Below are positions 1 through 4,878 of a stretch of DNA of 5,729 bases, in pieces. The DNA is from Bacteriovoracaceae bacterium. Its GTDB lineage: Bacteria; Bdellovibrionota; UBA1018. Position numbers and translations under genes: made by a program. The stretch is from NCBI GenBank assembly GCA_023250795.1, contig JAHFAB010000091.1:879-6607 (forward strand). Reading direction: 5' to 3'. How positions within the stretch are numbered: position 1 is the first letter of the stretch; each line of letters begins with the position of its first letter. The notes under the pieces are model-generated. The model had not been told where the DNA came from, made no database searches, and worked only from the letters and a program-made list of their open reading frames with translations.

Positions 1-333
1 ATCAAAGAAATAAATTCACAAAACAATAAACCTATAAATAAAACAAATATTAGCGCTCATACTTTGTCTAACAGCAACTCACACCCATCAGTAGCCGCCA
101 TAAAAAGAGCCGCCTACCAGCGAGACCAGCACATGTGTACCTTCAAAGATCCGATCACAGGGAAAATATGTGGATGCAAATATGGGCTCGAATTGGATCA
201 CATTTTACCCGTTGCGTTAGGTGGAGAAACCACTCTCGAAAATTTGAGAGTTCGCTGTAAGCAGCATAATTTACTCGAAGCTGAGAGAGTGTTTGGAAAA
301 AAAACCATGCAGAATTATACACAACCTGGATAG
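1..333 (+). CDS. HNH endonuclease domain protein, C-terminal part (5' end outside the window)
   Basis: The reading frame is open from base 1 to the TAG at 331-333, so this is the last 110 codons of a longer gene. A TTG at 64-66 could serve as a start, but nothing marks it as one, and the frame continues upstream as an Asn/Ser/Lys-rich stretch that looks like a disordered linker. Counting from that TTG, residues 44-70 carry the HNH core: LELDHILPVALGG (His46), EN at 59-60 and the closing His68-Asn69. Cys25, Cys36, Cys38 and Cys65 are probably structural zinc ligands. Proteins with this C-terminal HNH module (C-x(n)-C, LE-DHI-P-A-GG, ENLR-C--HN) are frequent and often multicopy in deltaproteobacteria and bdellovibrios. 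They are presumed metal-dependent DNA nucleases, but their biological targets are mostly unknown. The gene converges on murU with only 17 bp between the two stop codons. Confidence 0.85.
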   Translation: MKEINSQNNKPINKTNISAHTLSNSNSHPSVAAIKRAAYQRDQHMCTFKDPITGKICGCKYGLELDHILPVALGGETTLENLRVRCKQHNLLEAERVFGKKTMQNYTQPG

Positions 334-350
334 ATCTAGCGCGGGAAAGT

Positions 351-1316
351 CTAACACCCAACCCAGTTCCCCTGAAATCCAATGCCTGCTCCAGTGGCAC
401 CGCGCAGAACTTCCCCATACAAAACTGTATTTGGACCAATGTCATGAGGAGGCACGAACGAAGGATTTCCACCGTGTGAGATATAGCAAGGTGCTTTCCA
501 GTTGAGTTTATTTCGAACCCAGTTTTTACTCACCCAAAAAACAGGCGCGATTTTTTCATTGAGAGCACAGATTGCATGTTGCCAGTTTTGAGGTAAAACG
601 CCCTCCTCTAGTTTTTTTAGCATATCCAAATGGGTCCAGTGCCAGAGCGCGGGAGAACCTATGTCGTAAGAAAGTCCAGATGACAGATATACTCCAACAC
701 GAGTGGACGAAACGCAGGGTAGCAAAATTTCTCTAAAAAAATCGGACGGAGTATTTTCTGGGATTTTTTCAAAAAGCTCTGGCTCTACAACCGCAATGCC
801 TGCATAAAAAGGTTTGCCAATAGCCGCCCCAGATTTTCCGAGCCCTTTTACAAGCTCGGTTTTAGTGTCGTAAACAATATCTGTATAACTCCCTAAAGCA
901 GGGCCTTTGGGATAAACGGCGAGAGTTAGTTTTACTCCAAACTTTTTCTTTAATTCAAAATGTTTTTTAGCCAACTCTTTCAGATCGATTTCGCAGATCA
1001 TATCTGTGTTTAGTAAAAAAAAAGCTTCAGCATCTAAAAGGGGCAGGGCTTTCTTAATTCCCCCCGCTGTTCCTAAAAGTAGATCCGATTCATCACTCAC
1101 TAACAGTTTGGTCTTTTCAAAACGAAGCGCCTTCAAACCTTCGATGGTTTTTTTAGACTGGTGATGAACATTGGCAACGATTTTACCCACGCTAGCTTGA
1201 ACCATAAGATCTACGGGAAACTGAGCAGCTGGAATGTCGAAAATAGGTAACAAAGCCTTTGGAAATGAGTCCGTAAACGGACGGAGCCTTGTTCCTAATC
1301 CGGCTGCCAAAAGCAT
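351..1316 (-). CDS. murU: MurU-like nucleotidyltransferase (probable MurNAc-1-phosphate uridylyltransferase) with C-terminal extension
   Basis: The product is a 321-residue sugar-1-phosphate nucleotidyltransferase. The N-terminus is the nucleotide-binding signature LLAAGLGTRLRP (2-13) followed by FPKALLPI (18-25). Further on are NVHH (49-52, typical of MurU), LGTAGG (81-86), the metal-binding NTD (103-105) and YDIGSP (217-222, second metal aspartate Asp218). In the known pathway MurU converts MurNAc-1-phosphate plus UTP to UDP-MurNAc in the cytoplasm; the adjacent AmgK-like gene supports that assignment. Family relatives such as mannose-1-phosphate guanylyltransferase remain possible for the exact substrate. 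Pseudomonas MurU is about 220 residues. The extra ~95 residues here end in a Gly-rich stretch (IGPNTVLYGEVLRG, 293-306) that looks like one or two turns of a left-handed beta-helix. The ATG at 1316 lies 4 nt after the amgK stop and has no nearby Shine-Dalgarno sequence. An in-frame ATT at 1337-1335 does have one (GAGG at 1350-1347). Confidence 0.85.
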   Translation of the reverse strand: MLLAAGLGTRLRPFTDSFPKALLPIFDIPAAQFPVDLMVQASVGKIVANVHHQSKKTIEGLKALRFEKTKLLVSDESDLLLGTAGGIKKALPLLDAEAFFLLNTDMICEIDLKELAKKHFELKKKFGVKLTLAVYPKGPALGSYTDIVYDTKTELVKGLGKSGAAIGKPFYAGIAVVEPELFEKIPENTPSDFFREILLPCVSSTRVGVYLSSGLSYDIGSPALWHWTHLDMLKKLEEGVLPQNWQHAICALNEKIAPVFWVSKNWVRNKLNWKAPCYISHGGNPSFVPPHDIGPNTVLYGEVLRGATGAGIGFQGNWVGC

Positions 1317-1320
1317 TGCA

Positions 1321-2400
1321 CTAGAAATAGTAGTAATGGAACAAGACCTCTCTGAGTTCGGAATATTTTGAATATTTCAATAATGTCCTGCGAATGTTTT
1401 CAAAAGTATTCCCAATGTATTTCAAATAAGTAGCATCTCCTCTGCGATTATAAAACGAAGCAAAACTCCCAATCGCTTTGAAATTTCTTTGAACAGACAT
1501 GAGATCAAAAATCTTCTTAAACTCTTTTCGATTCAGTTTGTCTTCAGTTCTTCCTTCCCACTTAGAAATATAATAATCTAATAATCTTTCGATTTGAGGT
1601 TCTCCTAATTGGTAGTAACTATCTCTGAGGAGCGAAGCTAGATCGTATTGTGCGGGTCCCATTCTTGCATCTTGGAAATCGATCATGACTAGTCGATCGT
1701 CGTTTTGATAATATTTTGCACGAGAAATTCTCTTCTTTTTTTTGTGAGGCAGCACCATAATGTTTCTGCTGTGGTAATCTCGATGGGTGATATAAGTGGG
1801 TTGCAGTTCAAGTATTTCACAAATTTCGCTAAAAGTTTTTTTCATGAGTGTGAGATCTTTTTCGTGAATTTTTCTTTTTAGGTGGAGTTTATAAAACTGC
1901 TCCAGGGTGAATTCCACTTCCCACATCAGTTTTTCGTGATCAAAGCGGAGGCGGTAGGGTTCGATGTTTAACCCAGTTTTTTGTGGTGAACCATTGATTT
2001 GGAGTTCAATGAGTGCGTCGATTGATTTTTCATAAAGATGTCGTTCAACGTCTGGACTCGAAACATTCTGGAGTTTTCTCAAAAGTGTAGTGTCTCCTAG
2101 ATCTTCTAGTAAAATATATCCTTGTTTAGAGTCGAAATCATAAATTTCAGGGACATCAACTCCAGAAAGTTTGAACAAAGACTGGGTTATTATAAAAGGA
2201 TAGTTTCCCCCCTCTTTTAAAAATGAATCGGTTTTCATCAATATGTAGGTTTTCAGTCCCTGCGTTTGAGGATCTGTAACAATTCGATAATACTGTCTTG
2301 TGCTGGCGTCTCCTGGTAGCTTTGCGATGGACTTAATTGTTTTAGAGCGTTTTAGCCACTCTCTGATTTCTGATTCACCTTTAATGATAGTTTCAATCAT
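1321..2400 (-). CDS. amgK: AmgK-like anomeric MurNAc/GlcNAc kinase (aminoglycoside phosphotransferase fold)
   Basis: AmgK phosphorylates the anomeric hydroxyl of MurNAc (and GlcNAc) with ATP, feeding MurU in peptidoglycan recycling. I chose the ATG at 2400 (359 residues) because GAGG at 2412-2409 sits 8 nt ahead of it. An ATG at 2430 overlaps the upstream stop as ATGA and would add ten residues (369 aa). In the 369-residue numbering the motifs are LPGDAS (38-43, matching the family LAGDAS near the N-terminus), LLEDLGD (107-113), the Brenner/catalytic loop HRDYHSRN (216-223, catalytic Asp218), and IDFQDAR followed by GP and YDLASLLRD (250-270, Mg-binding Asp251). All key kinase residues are present, so an active enzyme is likely. 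Between the catalytic loop and IDFQ is a basic insertion of about 15 residues (KKKKR and following, about 230-245) that I do not expect in this family. It is encoded partly by an A8 run (plus-strand T8, 1736-1743). General aminoglycoside-resistance kinases share the fold, but the murU neighbour argues for AmgK. Confidence 0.87.
   Translation of the reverse strand: MIETIIKGESEIREWLKRSKTIKSIAKLPGDASTRQYYRIVTDPQTQGLKTYILMKTDSFLKEGGNYPFIITQSLFKLSGVDVPEIYDFDSKQGYILLEDLGDTTLLRKLQNVSSPDVERHLYEKSIDALIELQINGSPQKTGLNIEPYRLRFDHEKLMWEVEFTLEQFYKLHLKRKIHEKDLTLMKKTFSEICEILELQPTYITHRDYHSRNIMVLPHKKKKRISRAKYYQNDDRLVMIDFQDARMGPAQYDLASLLRDSYYQLGEPQIERLLDYYISKWEGRTEDKLNRKEFKKIFDLMSVQRNFKAIGSFASFYNRRGDATYLKYIGNTFENIRRTLLKYSKYSELREVLFHYYYF
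1347..1350 (-). promoter_or_regulatory. Shine-Dalgarno-like GAGG ahead of murU, inside the end of amgK
   Basis: On the minus strand GAGG lies 9 nt ahead of an in-frame ATT codon (1337-1335), but 30 nt ahead of the ATG at 1316, too far to serve that ATG directly. It may place ribosomes for a rare ATT start, which would add seven residues before the LLAAG strand. It may also help reinitiation after amgK terminates at 1321. It could equally be chance within amgK coding sequence. Confidence 0.35.
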
Positions 2401-2408
2401 AGATTTGA

Positions 2409-2412
2409 CCTC
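2409..2412 (-). promoter_or_regulatory. Ribosome binding site deciding the amgK start
   Basis: GAGG on the minus strand lies 8 nt ahead of the ATG at 2400. The alternative ATG at 2430 has only a weak purine-rich stretch (AGAAG) well upstream. The better-placed site and the family's usual spacing to the LPGDAS motif favour 2400. The lipoprotein stop is at 2427, so the gap between genes is then 26 bp. Confidence 0.6.
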
Positions 2413-2426
2413 GGTAAATTCTATTT

Positions 2427-3254
2427 TCATAATTTCTGAATTTTCTTCTGTATACTAATAAACTTGTGGGATCTTACAACCGGGTTTCTAAGCGGCGTAT
2501 AAAGTGCAATATTTTGACGCGAGTGTTCGATGAGTTTGTTTAGGGTGTCGTTGTCATAGGGAGAATATTTCAAATTAGTGAGATGTTTTTTCCAAAATTC
2601 ACCAATTCCTCTGGGGTCAAATCCTGAGCGATATAAAACACCGATGCAAACCTCAGTAGAAACGAGGAGATTTTCTTCGGAAAATGCAAATATTCCGTGA
2701 GGGGAAAAAAAATCAATACTTTTATTTTGGGCGTCTAAGAATTCGCCGTTCTCATTTTCTTCAAGATTTTTTTTATTTTTCTCATAAAGAACGATCGAGT
2801 GGCGGTTGAGTATATGAGCCAACTCGAAAGCAATAGCTGACGCCAATTCGCTTTCAAACTCTAAGTGTTTTATCAAATCTAGAGAGAGATACACTCGATT
2901 TCCGGGAAGTGAATAATTTTTCCACACGTGATTTTTTTCTTGAAAGAGAATAACGCCGATTGGAGTTTTCAATAGTTCAGGGGTCGAGCTTACTAGCGTG
3001 TCAGCCAATTTTTTAAGATAAACGGAAACTTCTATGTCTTGCTTTATCTTCAGTTGTTTTTCAAGTTTTGGTACAAACTCTAAGCCCTGGTAATTATCTC
3101 TTTGGACTAGATCTTCTTTTTTTAGGGGTTGGGTGACAGTTAAGCCAGAGCAATGAGTGAGAAAAATTACACAAAGTGGAAAAAGGATTTTTCCAAGAGT
3201 TTTCTTTGTGTCATTGATAAAAATTAGAATCAGCATTTTTGTATCTTTAATCAT
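2427..3254 (-). CDS. Probable secreted lipoprotein, M48 peptidase-like with degenerate zinc site
   Basis: The 275-residue product has a Lys-Lys n-region (17-18) and hydrophobic segment (about 20-33) ending in a lipobox-like LTHC (Cys35). His at -1 is unusual, so lipidation is likely but not certain. After a linker, residues 117-152 match the M48 core: LPGNRVYLSLDLIKHL, then ELASAIAFELAHILNRH. The position normally held by the first His of HExxH is Phe143 (codon TTC, 2828-2826), while Glu144 and His147 remain. Further on, SGFDPRG (210-216) matches the conserved M48 GYDP segment, but the family's EAD ahead of it, which supplies the third zinc ligand, aligns to Val-Ser-Thr (198-200). Catalytic activity is therefore unlikely; a structural, chaperone or regulatory role in the periplasm is an inference. 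The start overlaps the amidotransferase stop by 8 bp (ATGATTAA), implying translational coupling. Met7 is an alternative start. Confidence 0.78.
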   Translation of the reverse strand: MIKDTKMLILIFINDTKKTLGKILFPLCVIFLTHCSGLTVTQPLKKEDLVQRDNYQGLEFVPKLEKQLKIKQDIEVSVYLKKLADTLVSSTPELLKTPIGVILFQEKNHVWKNYSLPGNRVYLSLDLIKHLEFESELASAIAFELAHILNRHSIVLYEKNKKNLEENENGEFLDAQNKSIDFFSPHGIFAFSEENLLVSTEVCIGVLYRSGFDPRGIGEFWKKHLTNLKYSPYDNDTLNKLIEHSRQNIALYTPLRNPVVRSHKFISIQKKIQKL

Positions 3255-4209
3255 AGCATTGTATTTTTTGAATAGTATCTAATCTTAACGGCCAGAGAAG
3301 GGTTTTCTCATCTCTGAAGATCAGAACTTCTGCTTTTGGAATCGAAAGTAAGTTGGATATATGTCCTTTTAGCATGTGCATTTTTTGGTCAGAGCCTTTG
3401 AACTCTAAAAGCAGCAAAGTTTGATCGCTTGTCCAAGATTCTAATTGTTCATGAATCGTTTCAGAAACTGGAACATATTCTTTTTCCTGAAAGAGTTGAC
3501 CGATTGCAGCTGTTATTTTTAAACTCGATTTTTCACCTGAAAGGGCATGTTTAAGCTGAACCTTGGATGTTTGGATAAAAGTGGGTTCGCACTCTTTTCG
3601 CGTCACTCGGATTTCTTCTTCTACACCATCGATCGTGAGCCACTCTCTTAATAATTGATGATCGGCTTCAGGATGAAATTGAAATCCATAAATATTTTCA
3701 GAAACCTTGAAAGCTTGTCTAGGGCATCCCTCAGAAGTAGCGAGCAGTTGAGCCTTTTTAGGGAGAAAAAAAGTATCTTGATGCCAGTGATAGACTAAGG
3801 GGCTTATCCCCGCAGCTCCCATGACAGGGTCTGATTTGCCTTTTGAGTTCAATGAAATAGAAAACCAGCCGACTTCTGCAGATTTGTTTTTTTCAACAGA
3901 GCCGCCAAGCGTTTTTGCAAGCATTTGTGCTCCAAGACAAATTCCAACTGTGGGATAATTATTTTCAACACATTGTTTAAGAAGTTTGCATTCTTTAGTG
4001 ATCCAAGGGTGTTTTTTGCTATCGTTTGCTCCCATGGGACCTCCGAGCGAAATCATTCCTGAAATCGAGCTGTATTTTGGGTAAGGGTCGCCCAGGTAGG
4101 GGTGAACCAATAGAGTTTCCATGCCCTGTGTTTCAATGGCTCTTCTGAGTGCTGCGGGGTGTTCATGTGGGGCATGTTGAACGATGAGAATGGGTTTTTG
4201 TTTTGGCAT
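3247..4209 (-). CDS. Class I glutamine amidotransferase with C-terminal Rof/YaeO-like domain
   Basis: The product has 320 residues. Residues 1-190 are a triad-type class I glutamine amidotransferase: GGPMG (56-60), the nucleophile elbow GICLGAQ with Cys91, HWHQDTF (141-147), LATSEGCPRQAF (156-167), and GFQFHPE with His179 and Glu181. The triad is complete, so it should release ammonia from glutamine or act on a related gamma-glutamyl substrate. The pattern resembles the stand-alone GuaA-like/YfeJ group rather than true GMP synthase, since there is no ATP-pyrophosphatase domain. About 75 further residues (244-318) form a strand-rich segment whose pattern (YVPVSE...LE near 245-257, LLLLEFKG, and PLRLDTIQKI at 307-316) parallels the E. 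coli Rho inhibitor Rof/YaeO as I remember it. An in-frame TAA nine bases before the ATG fixes this start; the Shine-Dalgarno match is weak. It is the first gene of the operon and its substrate is unknown. Confidence 0.85.
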   Translation of the reverse strand: MPKQKPILIVQHAPHEHPAALRRAIETQGMETLLVHPYLGDPYPKYSSISGMISLGGPMGANDSKKHPWITKECKLLKQCVENNYPTVGICLGAQMLAKTLGGSVEKNKSAEVGWFSISLNSKGKSDPVMGAAGISPLVYHWHQDTFFLPKKAQLLATSEGCPRQAFKVSENIYGFQFHPEADHQLLREWLTIDGVEEEIRVTRKECEPTFIQTSKVQLKHALSGEKSSLKITAAIGQLFQEKEYVPVSETIHEQLESWTSDQTLLLLEFKGSDQKMHMLKGHISNLLSIPKAEVLIFRDEKTLLWPLRLDTIQKIQCYD

Positions 4210-4393
4210 TTCGTCTTAAATTTTGACGTGGAAGTGAAAAAAGGTCTAGTCTTAGATGCGCTCTTTGATTTTTCTGACTTTCTTGTTGAAACTTCATTGA
4301 CTTTTTCCTCAAACGATGGAACTTTGGCATCCATTAACACTGGCATGTAGAGCCTTAGGGGTTAGTTTACCCTCTGGTTTTGGGTGAATCCGA
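4210..4393. promoter_or_regulatory. Divergent intergenic region expected to hold promoters for the recycling operon (-) and the tRNA-tuf operon (+)
   Basis: This 184-bp gap separates two divergent operons, so both promoters should lie here, but no strong consensus pair is visible. Plus-strand candidates are TTGGCA at 4324-4329 with TAGAGC at 4348-4353 (18-bp spacer, followed by a GC-rich AGCCTTAGGGG stretch as in stringent tRNA promoters), and TTGACG at 4223-4228 with TCTAGT at 4245-4250 (16-bp spacer). I found no convincing minus-strand pair. The assignments of individual boxes are guesses; the inference that promoters are present is firmer. Confidence 0.4.
4212..4228. repeat. Imperfect palindrome next to the amidotransferase start
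   Basis: CGTCTTAAATTTTGACG has matching 4-bp arms (CGTC/GACG) and a partly symmetric AT core. It ends 3 bp before the amidotransferase ATG and overlaps a possible TTGACG -35 box for the other strand, so it could be an operator or simply chance. Confidence 0.3.
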
Positions 4394-4466
4394 GCTGGAG
4401 TAGCTCAGCTGGTAGAGCAGCGGTTTTGTAAACCGCAGGTCGTGGGTTCGAGTCCCTTCTCCAGCT
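4394..4466 (+). tRNA. tRNA-Thr (anticodon UGU)
   Basis: A 73-nt cloverleaf reads as follows: acceptor GCTGGAG/CTCCAGC, D arm GCTC/GAGC, anticodon stem GCGGT/ACCGC with loop TTTGTAA (anticodon TGT at 4427-4429), variable AGGTC, and T loop TTCGAGT. G1-C72 and C2-G71, known threonine identity pairs in E. coli, are present. The discriminator is T and CCA is not encoded. The T stem (GTGGG/CCCTT) is weak, with one G-T and one T-T opposition. The gene matches the position of thrU in the E. coli thrU-tyrU-glyT-thrT-tufB operon. A 79-nt spacer without further recognisable features separates it from tRNA-Tyr. Confidence 0.95.
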
Positions 4467-4545
4467 TACCTCCAAGTAGAACGGGGGTAGCGAGTGTTAA
4501 TAAAAGGTTGTGCCTGAGTAGTAGAGGTGTGCCAGGGAGAAAAGA

Positions 4546-4631
4546 GGAGAGATACCCAAGTGGCTAAAGGGACCAGACTGTAAATCTGGCGGCTTACGCC
4601 TTCGAAGGTTCGAATCCTTCTCTCTCCACCA
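4546..4631 (+). tRNA. tRNA-Tyr (anticodon GUA), class II with long variable arm
   Basis: An 86-nt gene including encoded CCA (4629-4631). The acceptor is GGAGAGA/TCTCTCC, the anticodon stem CCAGA/TCTGG and the loop CTGTAAA, with GTA at 4580-4582. A long variable arm (CGGCTTACGCC and following) and T arm GAAGG/CCTTC follow. It reads UAU and UAC codons. It corresponds in order to tyrU of the E. coli tufB operon, and the next tRNA follows after 6 nt. Confidence 0.96.
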
Positions 4632-4637
4632 TGATTT

Positions 4638-4711
4638 GCGGGAGTAGCTCAGTTGGCTAGAGCATCAGCCTTCCAAGCTGAGGGTCGCGGGTTCGAGTCC
4701 CGTCTCCCGCT
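4638..4711 (+). tRNA. tRNA-Gly (anticodon UCC)
   Basis: A 74-nt cloverleaf with acceptor GCGGGAG/CTCCCGC, anticodon stem TCAGC/GCTGA and loop CTTCCAA (TCC at 4672-4674), and T arm GCGGG/CCCGT with loop TTCGAGT. The discriminator is T, typical for bacterial tRNA-Gly, and CCA is not encoded. It reads GGA and GGG, and corresponds in order to glyT of the E. coli operon. Confidence 0.96.
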
Positions 4712-4730
4712 TAGAGAAGGTAAAAGTTTC

Positions 4731-4807
4731 GCTCTTGTAGCTCAGTTGGCCAGAGCACTCCCTTGGTAAGGGAGAGGTCACGGGTTCGACTCCCGTCGAG
4801 AGCTCCA
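4731..4807 (+). tRNA. tRNA-Thr (anticodon GGU)
   Basis: A 77-nt gene including encoded CCA (4805-4807). The acceptor is GCTCTTG/CGAGAGC with one T-G wobble, the anticodon stem CTCCC/GGGAG and the loop TTGGTAA (GGT at 4765-4767). The T arm is ACGGG/CCCGT. The discriminator is T. It reads ACC and ACU, complementing the UGU isoacceptor at 4394. It is the last tRNA before tuf, in the place of thrT, and its 3' end must be processed out of the shared transcript. Confidence 0.96.
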
Positions 4808-4823
4808 GATTTATTAACAAACC

Positions 4824-4852
4824 CCGGTTCTAGGTCCGGTAATAAACCTAGA
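4824..4852 (+). promoter_or_regulatory. Possible H-type RNA pseudoknot in the tuf leader
   Basis: Stem 1 pairs CCGG (4824-4827) with CCGG (4836-4839). Its loop, TCTAGGT (4829-4835), is fully complementary to ACCTAGA (4846-4852), giving a 7-bp stem 2. The connecting loops are one base (4828) and the six bases TAATAA (4840-4845), which suit the classical H-type geometry. Two competing hairpins can also be drawn: the 7-bp stem alone, or an outer TTATTA/TAATAA pairing (4811-4816 with 4840-4845). It ends 10 nt before the Shine-Dalgarno sequence. A regulatory role is inference. Confidence 0.4.
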
Positions 4853-4862
4853 TTTAACACGC

Positions 4863-4867
4863 GGAGG
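4863..4867 (+). promoter_or_regulatory. Ribosome binding site of tuf
   Basis: GGAGG lies 11 nt before the tuf ATG, somewhat longer than optimal; a purine-rich GAAGAAG follows at 4871-4877. It is the strongest Shine-Dalgarno sequence in the window, as expected for such a highly expressed protein. Confidence 0.8.
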
Positions 4868-4878
4868 CCTGAAGAAGT

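Noticed and set aside
155..505. Two frames overlapping the HNH and murU 3' ends, considered as a possible frameshifted continuation of murU
   Set aside because: MurU ends naturally after its Gly-rich segment, and the alternative frames show no continuation of the domain.
3247..4209. Amidotransferase considered as GMP synthase (guaA)
   Set aside because: It lacks the ATP-pyrophosphatase domain (no SGGVDS motif), and its HWHQDTF and SEGCPRQ motifs fit the stand-alone family better.
4210..4346. A minus-strand open frame starting at 4346, with a Lys/Ser/Glu-rich product, running into the amidotransferase gene in another frame and containing a TTTTTTC slippery run
   Set aside because: A -1 shift at the slippery run does reach the amidotransferase frame but meets a TAA three codons before its ATG, so no fusion results. 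The ATG has no Shine-Dalgarno site and the frame continues as an unlikely product inside the known gene.
4159..4350. Plus-strand 63-codon frame across the divergent region
   Set aside because: It begins inside the amidotransferase gene, has no ribosome binding site, and its composition looks like a shadow of the opposite strand.
4467..4545. The 79-nt spacer between tRNA-Thr and tRNA-Tyr as a decayed tRNA (it contains GGTTGTGCC and GGTGTGCC)
   Set aside because: No acceptor stem or T arm can be drawn, and the near-repeat is short enough to be chance.
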